From Rhizobiaceae bacterium (GTDB taxonomy: Bacteria > Pseudomonadota > Alphaproteobacteria > Rhizobiales > Rhizobiaceae): a stretch of 64,000 nucleotides of DNA. How positions within the stretch are numbered: the first letter of the stretch is position 1; each line of letters begins with the position of its first letter. Of the stretch, positions 43,538 to 52,212 are shown piece by piece. Where the stretch lies: the NCBI GenBank assembly GCA_016742175.1, contig JACVCH010000008.1, forward strand, positions 160,742-224,741, read 5' to 3'. The notes under the pieces were generated by a model. It ran no database searches and was not told where the DNA came from. It saw nothing but the letters and a program-made list of their open reading frames with translations. A program made the position numbers and the translations under genes.

Positions 43538-44199
43538 CGGCACAAGCCAATCTGCGCCATCTGGTTGCGCCGATCCTGGACGCCAATCCGATCACGCTCC
43601 AGATCCTCGGCATCTGCTCTGCGCTCGCCGTCACGACTTCACTTGCGACGTCTCTAACGATGAGCGTGGCGCTGACGGTCGTTCTGGCGTCTTCGAGCAC
43701 ACTGATCAGCCTGATCCGTAACCACGTCGCGTCCTCGATCCGGCTCATCGTGCAGATCACCATCATCGCCTCGCTGGTGATCGTCACCGACCAGATATTG
43801 AAGGCCTATGCCTATGAGATGAGCCAGCGGCTCTCGATATTCGTCGGACTGATCATCACCAATTGCGTCGTGCTCGGACGGGCGGAAGGCTTTGCCATGC
43901 GCAACCCGCCGTTGCCGAGCTTCTTGGATGGCCTGGGTAACGGCCTTGGTTACAGCCTGATCCTCATGATCGTCGGCTTCATCCGCGAACTGTTCGGCAC
44001 CGGCGCGCTTTTCGGCTGGCCGCTTCTAGCCACGGTGGCACAGGGCGGCTGGTTCCAGCCGCTCGGCCTCATGCTTCTGGCGCCAAGCGCCTTCTTCATC
44101 ATCGGCTTCCTGATCTGGACGATCCGAACCCTGAAGCCTGAGCAGGTCGAAGAACCCGAATTCCGGGTGCCGTCATCGGGCGCGAGGGCCGCGCCATGA
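43534..44199 (+). CDS. nqrD: Na+-translocating NADH:quinone reductase subunit D
   Basis: 221 aa, six membrane helices. Conserved cysteines that in Nqr ligate a membrane [2Fe-2S] cluster are kept: [11 protein letters not shown] (near 28) and [15 protein letters not shown] (near 110). Other landmarks: [39 protein letters not shown]. Overlaps nqrC and nqrE by 4 nt. Confidence 0.93.
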   Translation: MTAQANLRHLVAPILDANPITLQILGICSALAVTTSLATSLTMSVALTVVLASSSTLISLIRNHVASSIRLIVQITIIASLVIVTDQILKAYAYEMSQRLSIFVGLIITNCVVLGRAEGFAMRNPPLPSFLDGLGNGLGYSLILMIVGFIRELFGTGALFGWPLLATVAQGGWFQPLGLMLLAPSAFFIIGFLIWTIRTLKPEQVEEPEFRVPSSGARAAP

Positions 44200-44798
44200 T
44201 CGATCTCTTTCAGCGTTCCATTTTCGAGCAGAACCTCGCGCTGGTCTATTTTCTCGGCATGTGCACCTTCCTCGCCATCTCGCGCAAGCTGGAGACCGCG
44301 ATCGGTCTCGGTCTGGCGCTGATCGTCGTCCAGGCGATCACTGTCCCAGCAAATCATCTGATCCAGGTCTGGCTTCTGAACGAGGGTGCCTGGGCTTGGG
44401 CAGGGTTGCCGGAGGTCGAACTGACCTTCCTGCGCTTCATCGTCTTCATCGGACTGATCGCGGCGGTGGTGCAAATCATCGAGATGGTGCTGGACCGACA
44501 TTTCCCGGCACTCCATGGCGCGCTGGGCATCTTTTTGCCTCTGCTGGCTGTCCAGTGCGTCATCCTCGGCGGCAGCCTCTTCATGGTGGAGCGCAGGTAC
44601 GACTTCGCCGAGAGCGTCGTCTACGGTCTGTCGGGCGGCATCGGCTGGGCGCTGGCGTTGGTCGCCTTCGCGGCAATCCGCGAGCGGCTCGCCTACGCCG
44701 ACATGCCCGCCGGGCTGCAAGGGCTGGGGTCCGCCTTCATCGTCACCGGATTGATGTCGATGGGCTTTTCGGCCTTTGTGGGGGTGCGGCTGCCATGA
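44196..44798 (+). CDS. nqrE: Na+-translocating NADH:quinone reductase subunit E
   Basis: 200 aa, six membrane helices, partner of NqrD. The two conserved cysteines are present: [18 protein letters not shown] and [60 protein letters not shown] is the family ending. Overlaps nqrD and nqrF by 4 nt. Confidence 0.94.
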   Translation: MIDLFQRSIFEQNLALVYFLGMCTFLAISRKLETAIGLGLALIVVQAITVPANHLIQVWLLNEGAWAWAGLPEVELTFLRFIVFIGLIAAVVQIIEMVLDRHFPALHGALGIFLPLLAVQCVILGGSLFMVERRYDFAESVVYGLSGGIGWALALVAFAAIRERLAYADMPAGLQGLGSAFIVTGLMSMGFSAFVGVRLP

Positions 44799-46015
44799 AT
44801 GAGATCGTGCTCGGCAGCGTGCTGTTCACCGGCTTCGTGATGGTGCTGGCCTCGTTCGTCGTGGCGGCGCGCGCCGCGCTGCTGCCCGCAACCACAATCC
44901 GGATCACCGTCAACAGCAGCCGTGAGATCGCCGCGCGATCCGGGCGCAAGCTCCTGGAAATCCTCACCGACAATGCCATCCCCGTGCCGGCACCCTGTGG
45001 CGGCAAGGGCACGTGCGGCCAGTGCCGTGTCACCGTGACGGACGGCGCCGGTGCACCGCTGCCAACCGAAATCAACAAGCTGTCGCGGCGCGACCTGAAT
45101 GAAGGTACCCGGCTTTCATGCCAGATCACGGTCCGTAACGATCTTGCGGTCGGCGTCGCGGACGACGTGCTGGGTGCGCGGCGCCTGACCTGCCGCGTCG
45201 CATCGAGCCGGACGCTCTCGCCGCTCATCCGCGAACTCGTTCTGGAACTGCCTGAGGGAGAGACTTTCGAATACACGCCGGGCGCCTATGTCCAGGCAAC
45301 GGCGCCGGCTCATTCGATACACTTTGCCGATTGCAACGTCGAACCCGAGCACGAGGCGGTGTGGGAACGCCTCGGCCTGCGCGCCTTGACCTCGCAAAGC
45401 GCGATCCCCGTCGCGCGCGCCTATTCGATCGCCAACCGTCCGGCCGATGCTGGAACGATCGTCCTTCTGATCCGGTTGGCGCTGCCGCCCCCGGCGGTCC
45501 CCAATGCGCCGCCGGGAATCGTGTCGTCATATCTGTTTGGGCTGAAAGCGGGGGACGATCTGGACATCGCCGGCCCGTATGGCGATTTCCGCGCGCAGGC
45601 AACCGATCGCGAGATGGTCTTCATCGGCGGCGGCGTTGGAATGGCGCCTTTACGCGCCATCGTCTTCGATCAACTCGAACGAGCCAAGACGGACCGCGAG
45701 ATCAGCTTCTGGTATGGTGCGCGTAGCCTGGGCGACCTCTTCTATCGCGAAGAGTTCGAAGCGCTGGCCGCCGCCCACGGCAATTTCAGCTTTGTGCCGG
45801 CGCTTTCCGATCCGGGCAAGGGCGAGCGGTGGGACGGTGCCACCGGCTTCATCCACGACGTCGTCCTCGAGCACCATCTGCGCGATCATCGCGCGCCCGA
45901 AGCCTGCGAATTCTACCTGTGCGGTCCCCCGCTGATGATCGACGCCGTGATTGCCATGCTCGATGAGGCGGGAGTCGAGCCCGAATCCATCTTCTTCGAC
46001 GACTTTGGAGTGTGA
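44795..46015 (+). CDS. nqrF: Na+-translocating NADH:quinone reductase subunit F
   Basis: 406 aa. N-terminal membrane helix, a plant-type ferredoxin domain with four cysteines ([14 protein letters not shown] and LSCQI), an FAD domain with RAYSIANRP and an NADH domain with [13 protein letters not shown] and [16 protein letters not shown] oxidation site of the complex; faces the cytosol. Starts at ATG 44795 overlapping the nqrE stop; all redox motifs are intact. Confidence 0.95.
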   Translation: MNEIVLGSVLFTGFVMVLASFVVAARAALLPATTIRITVNSSREIAARSGRKLLEILTDNAIPVPAPCGGKGTCGQCRVTVTDGAGAPLPTEINKLSRRDLNEGTRLSCQITVRNDLAVGVADDVLGARRLTCRVASSRTLSPLIRELVLELPEGETFEYTPGAYVQATAPAHSIHFADCNVEPEHEAVWERLGLRALTSQSAIPVARAYSIANRPADAGTIVLLIRLALPPPAVPNAPPGIVSSYLFGLKAGDDLDIAGPYGDFRAQATDREMVFIGGGVGMAPLRAIVFDQLERAKTDREISFWYGARSLGDLFYREEFEALAAAHGNFSFVPALSDPGKGERWDGATGFIHDVVLEHHLRDHRAPEACEFYLCGPPLMIDAVIAMLDEAGVEPESIFFDDFGV

Positions 46016-46018
46016 CCC

Positions 46019-46981
46019 ATGATGATCGACAGACGCCGTTTCCTCCTCGCAACCGCGTCGCTGGCGGCCTTGCCCGTGCTTCCGGCATGGGCCGGCCGCA
46101 ACGTCCTGACACTCGAAGGTCCGGCCTTCGGAGCGTCTTGGCGGCTGGCGGCAGCGGGCATCCACGATGCGCGAGGGCTGCGCCGGCAGATCGGGACTGT
46201 GATCGCCGAAGTCGATGCGGCGATGTCGCCGTTCCGGCCCGACAGCGAACTGTCCCGATTCAACGGTGCCGCGACGACCGATTGGCTGCCAGTTTCGCCG
46301 GCGACGCAGGCCGTGGTCGCCGAGGCCTTGCGCGCCGCGCGCCTGACGGGCGATGCGTTCAACCCGACCGTGGGCCCGCTCGTCGGGCGCTACGGATTCG
46401 GCCCAATCCGCGAGGGTTACGCCGGACGATCCGACGAACTGGAATTGACAGAGGCCGGCATCCGAAAGGCGCGTGCCGAACTATCGCTCGATCTGTGCGG
46501 CATCGCCAAGGGCTACGCGCTCGACAGGCTGGCGGACACCTGCGCGGCATGGAACCTGACCGATTTCATGATCGAGCTGGGCGGCGAGGTTCTCGCCCGT
46601 GGCCAGCACCCGGGGGGCCGCGCCTGGCAAATCGGCGTCGAAGCGCCGACGGGCGAGGGCGGCTCGATCCGACATGTCGTCGCCGTCCAGGGGGCGGCGC
46701 TCGCGACGTCCGGCGACGCCGTCAATGGCTACATCCATCGCGGCCTGCGCTACAGCCACATCATAGAGCCCGGCGGCCGGCCGGCCGGCTCGGTGCTTGC
46801 CTCGGTGACGGTGGCCGCAGCGACAGCGATGACGGCGGATGCGCTGGCCACCGCGCTCTACGCAATGGGACCGCATGCCGGGCCCCGTTTTGCGGCCGAA
46901 AGCGGGATCGAGGCGCTGTTCTTGATGCATGACGGGGGCGAAGACGTGGTTGGCGGTTTCGAGGCCCGCCTGCTCGCATGA
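46019..46981 (+). CDS. apbE: FAD:protein FMN transferase ApbE
   Basis: 320 aa with a twin-arginine-like signal (DRRRFLLATASLAALPVLPAWA). Attaches FMN to Thr in [S/T]GAT motifs of NqrB/NqrC-type proteins in the periplasm. Landmarks: MSPFRPDSELSRFNGA, DLCGIAKGYALDRLAD, IELGGEVLARGQHPGGRAWQIGVEAP, TADALATALYAMG. Only NqrC carries a target motif here. Between nqrF and nqrM, overlapping the latter by 4 nt. Confidence 0.94.
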   Translation: MMIDRRRFLLATASLAALPVLPAWAGRNVLTLEGPAFGASWRLAAAGIHDARGLRRQIGTVIAEVDAAMSPFRPDSELSRFNGAATTDWLPVSPATQAVVAEALRAARLTGDAFNPTVGPLVGRYGFGPIREGYAGRSDELELTEAGIRKARAELSLDLCGIAKGYALDRLADTCAAWNLTDFMIELGGEVLARGQHPGGRAWQIGVEAPTGEGGSIRHVVAVQGAALATSGDAVNGYIHRGLRYSHIIEPGGRPAGSVLASVTVAAATAMTADALATALYAMGPHAGPRFAAESGIEALFLMHDGGEDVVGGFEARLLA

Positions 46982-47151
46982 GTGGCTGGGTGGCGACGAT
47001 CCTCCTGACGCTCGGCTTGTTTCTGTTGGGGATGTCGGGCCTTGCTGCTGGCGTCGCCTTTGGGCGTCGCCCCATTGCCGGATCGTGCGGCGGACTTGCC
47101 TGCGGGAAGCGCGAAGGTTGTGGGGTATGCGGCCGGGAAACGCCGCCATGA
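46978..47151 (+). CDS. nqrM: Nqr maturation protein NqrM (DUF539)
   Basis: 57 aa. One membrane helix then a cysteine-rich tail GSCGGLACGKREGCGVCG with four cysteines as in NqrM, which in Vibrio is needed to insert Fe into the NqrD-NqrE centre. The ATG overlaps apbE by 4 nt and the stop overlaps the CBS gene. Usual annotators would miss it because of its length. Confidence 0.88.
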   Translation: MSGWVATILLTLGLFLLGMSGLAAGVAFGRRPIAGSCGGLACGKREGCGVCGRETPP

Positions 47152-47543
47152 GGGGTCGGGTGACAATTGCCGACTACATGGCCAGAGGCCTGATCACACT
47201 GCCGCCGCAGATGGAGATCAACCGGGCGATGGTGGTTCTCGTCGACAGCCGTATTTCAGGCGCGCCGGTTCTCGGGCCATCCGGCGAACTTGTCGGCGTC
47301 CTGTCGAAGAAGGATTGCCTGCGCGCCGCACTCAACTCCAGTTACCATCGCGAATGGGGCGGCCTCGTAGCCGACTATATGACGCGCGAGGTCGAGACGC
47401 TCGATTCCGACCTGGAGCTCGTCCAGGCGGCCGAACGCTTCCTCGCGAGCCCTCATCGCCGCTTCCCCGTGATGAGCGACGGTCGTCTCGTCGGCCAGAT
47501 CAGCCGCGCGGACGTCCTGCGCGGACTGCTGGAAAACTGGTGA
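47148..47543 (+). CDS. CBS-domain protein
   Basis: 131 aa made of two CBS motifs (MRGRVTIADYMARGLITLPPQMEINRAMVVLVDSRISGAPVL and VADYMTREVETLDSDLELVQAAERFLASPHRRFPVM). CBS pairs bind adenosine nucleotides and could gate the Nqr complex by energy charge; inference. ATG 47148 overlaps the nqrM stop; an upstream in-frame opening lies in apbE/nqrM and is rejected. Confidence 0.87.
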   Translation: MRGRVTIADYMARGLITLPPQMEINRAMVVLVDSRISGAPVLGPSGELVGVLSKKDCLRAALNSSYHREWGGLVADYMTREVETLDSDLELVQAAERFLASPHRRFPVMSDGRLVGQISRADVLRGLLENW

Positions 47544-47565
47544 CGCACTCCTCAGAGGAGACCCA

Positions 47566-47625
47566 ATGTGGATGCTTGGCGTCTGCCTATTAACACTGGC
47601 CTTGGCTCAGCGTGATCAGCGATGA
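47566..47625 (+). CDS. Possible 19-aa leader peptide
   Basis: ATG 47566 with a strong AGAGGAG Shine-Dalgarno 6 nt upstream; a 19-residue hydrophobic peptide ending LAQRDQR. Its stop overlaps the start of the zinc-finger gene (ATGA at 47622), so it could act as a coupling leader. No conservation can be judged here. Confidence 0.3.
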   Translation: MWMLGVCLLTLALAQRDQR

Positions 47626-47873
47626 AACGGACTGGTGCTCGCAAGTTCAAGAACGACCACGGGGTGAGGGAAATCCGCATCGGCTTGAAGGAGTTCATGT
47701 GCGCCGGTGCTTCGCCTCCGCAGGATCACCCCCACATCTTTCTCGACATGGGTGATCTCGACCGCATCATCTGTCCTTACTGCGGCACCGCTTTTCGATT
47801 CGATCCTGACCTCGGGCCGCTGGAGTCGGATCCTGCGGATTCGTTCTTCGTCGATGAAACTGAGTTCGACTGA
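47622..47873 (+). CDS. Zinc-finger protein (zf-CHCC, NDUFS6-like)
   Basis: 83 aa. Zinc ligands Cys in FMCAGAS, His in DHPHIFLD and two Cys in IICPYCGTAF give the CHCC pattern of PF10276, the family of complex I subunit NDUFS6. Usually a free-standing small protein in alphaproteobacteria. Its place behind Nqr/CBS genes hints at respiratory-complex assembly; inference. Acidic C-terminus. Confidence 0.9.
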   Translation: MKRTGARKFKNDHGVREIRIGLKEFMCAGASPPQDHPHIFLDMGDLDRIICPYCGTAFRFDPDLGPLESDPADSFFVDETEFD

Positions 47874-47898
47874 CTCAGACAAAGGAAGGCTGCGGCTT

Positions 47899-48723
47899 CT
47901 ATTGTCGAGGAGGACGGCCGCCGATCGCATCCGTCAAGTGCTCGGCGGCCAGTTGCACGGCGCGACCCAGTTCCGCGTCTCGCGCTTTCTTGATGCGCGC
48001 AGCCGGACCGGATATGGACAGTCCGCCGATCGGCTCGCCGTGCTCGTTGAAGACCGCAGCGGCGATGCAGCGCATGCCGGCGGTATGTTCTCCGTCGTCG
48101 ACGGCCCACCCTCGCTCGCGTATGGCTCGAAGCTCGACGGCAAGCGCGCCAACGTCAGTCAAGGTTTGCGCTGTGAAGGCGGGCAGGCCGCGCTCTTGCA
48201 CCAGCGCCGCAAGACGATCATCCGACCAGTGGGCCATGATGGCCTTTCCGATGCCCGAAGCATGGATGGCGCTGCGGGTCCCGGCCTTGAAGAAGGCACG
48301 GATCGGCTGAGGTGTTTCAACCTGACTGACAAAGACGACCTCCCCATCATCGGCGATGGCGAGGTTTGCGGTTTCGCCCGTCGCGAGCATCAGTTCGCGA
48401 AGAGCCGGCCGCCCTCGCTCGATAAGGCTCGTCCGTCCAAGAAACGCCGAACCGATGCGGAACGCCTCTGCACCAATGAACCAAAGCTGTCTCACCGGAT
48501 CGACCTCGACGACACCGTGGGCTTCGAAGGTCGAGAGCACCCGGTAGACAGTGGCAGGCGCCTGCCCCGTTGAGTCCGACAGTTCGGTCAACGACAGTCC
48601 TTCCTGATCGGCCAGCGCCTTGAGGATGAGCATCGCTCGGTCGAGAGACTGGATCATCGTCTGCTCGGGATTGGGCGTGAAGGCACGCGGTCGTCCGCGA
48701 AGACGCTTATGCGATTCAGACAT
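47899..48723 (-). CDS. bhcR: IclR-family regulator, BhcR-like
   Basis: 274 aa. N-terminal IclR winged helix (LDRAMLILKALADQEGLSLTELSDSTGQAPATVYRVLSTFEAHGVVEV) and effector domain with GKAIMAHWSDD and GMRCIAAAVFNEHGEPIGGLSISGP. Divergent from bhcA across an AT-rich 141-bp promoter. In Paracoccus the homologue BhcR controls the beta-hydroxyaspartate cycle in response to glyoxylate. Confidence 0.9.
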   Translation of the reverse strand: MSESHKRLRGRPRAFTPNPEQTMIQSLDRAMLILKALADQEGLSLTELSDSTGQAPATVYRVLSTFEAHGVVEVDPVRQLWFIGAEAFRIGSAFLGRTSLIERGRPALRELMLATGETANLAIADDGEVVFVSQVETPQPIRAFFKAGTRSAIHASGIGKAIMAHWSDDRLAALVQERGLPAFTAQTLTDVGALAVELRAIRERGWAVDDGEHTAGMRCIAAAVFNEHGEPIGGLSISGPAARIKKARDAELGRAVQLAAEHLTDAIGGRPPRQ

Positions 48724-48798
48724 CTATCTCTCCCACCAAAAAAGGCCAATATCATGATTTTCAATCATAATTTCTTTACGGATAGAATTATGAAAAAC

Positions 48799-48810
48799 TT
48801 TTTCGAAAAA
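48799..48810. promoter_or_regulatory. Palindrome in bhcR/bhcA divergent promoter
   Basis: TTTTTCGAAAAA, 12-bp perfect palindrome, in the AT-rich intergenic region 48724-48864. Candidate BhcR operator (inference). Confidence 0.45.
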
Positions 48811-48864
48811 ATTGTGGCTACGGAATGTCTTTGCTAGAAAGGGCGGAAGGAGCGGAGGAGCGCC

Positions 48865-50055
48865 ATGTCCAGCCAGAACCCCGTTTTCATTCCAGGTCCA
48901 AGCAACATCCCGGAGCGGTTGCGGCGTGCGATCGATGTGCCGACCATCGATCACCGTTCCGATTCCTTCGCTGAACTCTTTCGCCCGCTTTTCGCGGGAG
49001 TGCGCAAAGTGATGAAGAGCAGCGACGCCGAGGTGATCTTCTTTCCCGCCACTGGCACCGCCGGTTGGGAGGCGGCGATCACGAACACGCTGTCACCCGG
49101 CGACCGGGTGCTCGCCGCGCGCCACGGCATGTTTTCGCAGCGCTGGATCGCCCTTTGCCGTCGCCATGGGCTCGATGTTCAGACGATCGAGGCACCTTGG
49201 GGTGCCGGTTGCCCGGTTGATGCCATGGGGGAGGCCCTGACGCGCGATGTCGGTCACAGGATAAAGGCGGTGCTGGTGACGCACAACGAGACCGCGACTG
49301 GCGTTCGTTCCGATGTCGCCGAGGTCCGCCACGCACTCGATGCGGCTCGCCATCCCGCACTCCTCTTTGTCGACGGCGTCTCCTCGATTGCCTCGATGGA
49401 CTTCCGTATGAACGAATGGGGGGTCGATCTGGCCGTGACCGGCAGCCAGAAGGGTTTCATGCTACCCGCCGGCCTCGCTATCCTCGGGGTCAGTCAAAAA
49501 GCGGTCGCGGCGATGGATACGGCGACGTGCCCGCGCTGCTATCTCGATCTGCGCGACATGCTGATGGCGAACGCCAAAGGCGGCTATCCCTACACGCCGC
49601 CGGTCAACCTTCTATACGGGCTCGGCACCTCGCTGGAGATGCTGGATGAGGAGGGTCTGGAGAACGTCTTTGCCCGCCATCAGCGTATTGCTGAGGGCGT
49701 ACGCCGCGCCGTTGCCGCCTGGGGGCTCGAACTCTGCGCTCGATCACCGGACCTCTATTCCGACACGGTCAGCGCCATCGTCGTGCCAGACGGTTTCGAT
49801 GGCACCAAGATCGTGACCCACGCCGCCGAAAAATACGGCACCGCTTTTGGGGTCGGCCTCGGCGAGGTGGCGGGCAAGGTTTTCCGCATTGGTCATCTCG
49901 GCTCGCTCACCGACGTCATGGCTCTTGCGGGATTGGCCTGCGCCGAAATGGCAATGGCGGATCTCGGCCTGCCCGTGCGTCTTGGAAGCGGCGTCGCTGC
50001 CGCGCAGGAGCACTTCAGCCGGACCGGGCCCAAAGCCCTATCGCAAGCTGCGTGA
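48865..50055 (+). CDS. bhcA: Aspartate-glyoxylate aminotransferase of the beta-hydroxyaspartate cycle
   Basis: 396 aa fold-type I PLP enzyme of the AGXT/serine-glyoxylate aminotransferase family. PLP lysine in AVTGSQKGFMLPAGLA; IPGPSNIPERLR at the N-terminus, FFPATGTAGWEAAI, FVDGVSSIASMDFRMNEWGVD. In the cycle it converts glyoxylate and aspartate to glycine and oxaloacetate. Assigned BhcA because it is followed by the dehydratase and aldolase and faces an IclR gene, the known cluster order. Confidence 0.9.
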   Translation: MSSQNPVFIPGPSNIPERLRRAIDVPTIDHRSDSFAELFRPLFAGVRKVMKSSDAEVIFFPATGTAGWEAAITNTLSPGDRVLAARHGMFSQRWIALCRRHGLDVQTIEAPWGAGCPVDAMGEALTRDVGHRIKAVLVTHNETATGVRSDVAEVRHALDAARHPALLFVDGVSSIASMDFRMNEWGVDLAVTGSQKGFMLPAGLAILGVSQKAVAAMDTATCPRCYLDLRDMLMANAKGGYPYTPPVNLLYGLGTSLEMLDEEGLENVFARHQRIAEGVRRAVAAWGLELCARSPDLYSDTVSAIVVPDGFDGTKIVTHAAEKYGTAFGVGLGEVAGKVFRIGHLGSLTDVMALAGLACAEMAMADLGLPVRLGSGVAAAQEHFSRTGPKALSQAA

Positions 50056-50062
50056 GGAGATC

Positions 50063-51037
50063 ATGGACACGCCGACCGACACTGGCTTCGACCTTCCAAG
50101 CTGGGACGATGTCAAGGCCGCACACGAACGGATTGGACAGCACATCCGACGTACTCCGGTTCTGACGTCGAAGTATCTGAACGGAATTGCCGGAGCCGAA
50201 CTCTTTTTCAAATGCGAGAACTTCCAGAAGGCTGGCGCCTTCAAGGTGCGCGGCGCCTGCAACGCCGTCTTCGGCCTGTCCGACGCGGTGGCCGCGAAAG
50301 GCGTTGCAACCCATTCCTCCGGCAACCATGCGCTTTCGCTAAGCTATGCTGCGGGTCGCCGTGGCATAACCTGTCATGTCGTCATGCCGCACACCGCACC
50401 GCAGGCGAAAAAGGATGCGGTCATCGGCTACGGAGGCACGATCACCGAATGTGAGCCGTCCACTGCCAGCCGCGAGCACGTCTTCGCCCGCGTACAGGCC
50501 GAAACCGGCGCTGAATTCGTGCACCCCTATAACGATGCGCGGGTAATTGCCGGGCAGGGGACCTGCGCCAAGGAACTGCTTGAGGAGCTGCCCGATCTCG
50601 ACGTCATCGTCGCCCCAATCGGCGGGGGCGGAATGATTTCGGGCACCTGTGTCACTTGCGGAACCTTGGCGCCAGAGCTGCAAATCTACGCTGCCGAACC
50701 CGAGACCGCTGACGATGCGTACCAATCGTTCCGGAAGGGAGAGATCGTCGCTTACGACGCGCCCGTGACCATCGCGGATGGCCTAAAGGTTCCGCTCAAG
50801 GAGCTTACCTGGCATTTCGTCCGGACCGGCGTCACCGAAGTGTTGCTGGCCTCGGAGAGGGAGATCGTCGATGCCATGCGCCTGATCTGGGCGCGCATGA
50901 AGATTGTGATCGAGCCTTCCTGCGCCGTGCCGCTCGCCACCATCCTGAAAAACCGTGAGCTGTTCGAGGGCAAACGCGTCGGCGTGATCATCACAGGCGG
51001 CAATGTCGATCTCGACCAGCTCCCCTGGCTCAAGTGA
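50063..51037 (+). CDS. bhcB: beta-Hydroxyaspartate dehydratase (threonine dehydratase-like)
   Basis: 324 aa fold-type II PLP enzyme. PLP lysine in FFKCENFQKAGAFKVRGACN; HSSGNHALSLSYAA; glycine-rich phosphate loop IGGGGMISG; ITGGNVDLDQLPWLK at the end. In the cycle it turns erythro-beta-hydroxyaspartate into iminosuccinate. Start at 50063 follows GAGGAGATC; the frame opens further up within bhcA. Confidence 0.9.
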   Translation: MDTPTDTGFDLPSWDDVKAAHERIGQHIRRTPVLTSKYLNGIAGAELFFKCENFQKAGAFKVRGACNAVFGLSDAVAAKGVATHSSGNHALSLSYAAGRRGITCHVVMPHTAPQAKKDAVIGYGGTITECEPSTASREHVFARVQAETGAEFVHPYNDARVIAGQGTCAKELLEELPDLDVIVAPIGGGGMISGTCVTCGTLAPELQIYAAEPETADDAYQSFRKGEIVAYDAPVTIADGLKVPLKELTWHFVRTGVTEVLLASEREIVDAMRLIWARMKIVIEPSCAVPLATILKNRELFEGKRVGVIITGGNVDLDQLPWLK

Positions 51038-51048
51038 GGGAAAACACC

Positions 51049-52212
51049 ATGAATCGCCCGATGCAAAGTGTCGATCTGGAAGTCGGCTATGATGTTCCCG
51101 CTGCAATCGGCATGAGCGAGAGCGAGATCCAGACGCCCTGCCTGATCCTCGATCTCGACGCGCTTGAACGCAACATAGAGAAGATGGGACGCCGTGCCAG
51201 AGAGATGGGCGTGAGGCATCGCGTACACGGCAAGATGCACAAATCCGTCGACGTGGCGAAGCTCCAGGAGCGGCTCGGTGGTTCGGTTGGCATCTGCTGC
51301 CAGAAAGTTTCCGAGGCCGAGGTATTTGTGCGCGGCGGCATCAAGGATGTGCTCGTTTCAAACCAAGTGCGCGACCCCGCAAAAATCGAACGGCTGGCCC
51401 GCCTTCCCAAGCTCGGTGCGCGCACGATCGTGTGCGTCGATGATGTGGCGAATGTCGCCGAGCTATCCGCCGCAGCCCAGCGGCAGGGCACGACTATCGA
51501 GTGTCTTGTGGAAATCGACTGCGGCGCGGGTCGCTGCGGTGTGACCTCAACGGCTGCCGTGCTTGAAATCGCCAAGGCCGTCGACGCCGCGCCGAGCCTG
51601 ACATTCGGCGGTATCCAGGCGTATCAAGGCGCGATGCAGCACCTTGAGTGCTACGAGGACCGCAAGGCCAAGATCGACATTGCCGTCGCGATGGTTGGCG
51701 AGGCGGTCGACGCGCTGAAGGCCGAGGGACTTTCTTGCGCCATCGTCGGCGGCGGCGGCACCGGGTCCTACTGTTTCGAGGGCAGATCCGGCGTCTACAA
51801 CGAACTGCAATGCGGCTCCTACGCCTTCATGGACGCCGACTACGGCCGCATTCTCGATGAGCACGGGGCCCGCATCGATCAGAGCGAATGGGAGAACGCG
51901 CTCTACATTCTGACCTCCGTGATGAGCCACGCCAAACCCGACAAGGCGATCTGCGACGCCGGGCTCAAGGCGCAGTCGGTGGATTCCGGCCTTCCGGTCG
52001 TCTACGGCCGGACGGACGTGAAATACGTGAAATGCTCCGACGAGCATGGCGTCATCGACGATCCGGCGGGCGTGCTCAGGGTCAACGACAAGCTGCGTCT
52101 CGTGCCCGGCCATTGCGACCCGACGTGCAATGTCCATGACTGGTATGTCGGCGTCAGAGCCGGCAAGGTTGAAGCGCTCTGGCCGATCTCGGCCCGCGGA
52201 AAGGCTTATTGA
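51049..52212 (+). CDS. bhcC: beta-Hydroxyaspartate aldolase (D-threonine aldolase-like)
   Basis: 387 aa from MNRPMQSVDLEVGYDVP (an opening at 51034 overlaps bhcB). Fold-type III PLP enzyme: CLILDLDALERNI, lysine region RHRVHGKMHKSVDVAK, SNQVRD, DCGAGRCGV, GIQAYQGAMQH and metal-site GHCDPTCN. Condenses glyoxylate with glycine to beta-hydroxyaspartate. Its stop overlaps an ATG at 52212 that should begin bhcD, but the gene is cut there. Confidence 0.9.
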   Translation: MNRPMQSVDLEVGYDVPAAIGMSESEIQTPCLILDLDALERNIEKMGRRAREMGVRHRVHGKMHKSVDVAKLQERLGGSVGICCQKVSEAEVFVRGGIKDVLVSNQVRDPAKIERLARLPKLGARTIVCVDDVANVAELSAAAQRQGTTIECLVEIDCGAGRCGVTSTAAVLEIAKAVDAAPSLTFGGIQAYQGAMQHLECYEDRKAKIDIAVAMVGEAVDALKAEGLSCAIVGGGGTGSYCFEGRSGVYNELQCGSYAFMDADYGRILDEHGARIDQSEWENALYILTSVMSHAKPDKAICDAGLKAQSVDSGLPVVYGRTDVKYVKCSDEHGVIDDPAGVLRVNDKLRLVPGHCDPTCNVHDWYVGVRAGKVEALWPISARGKAY

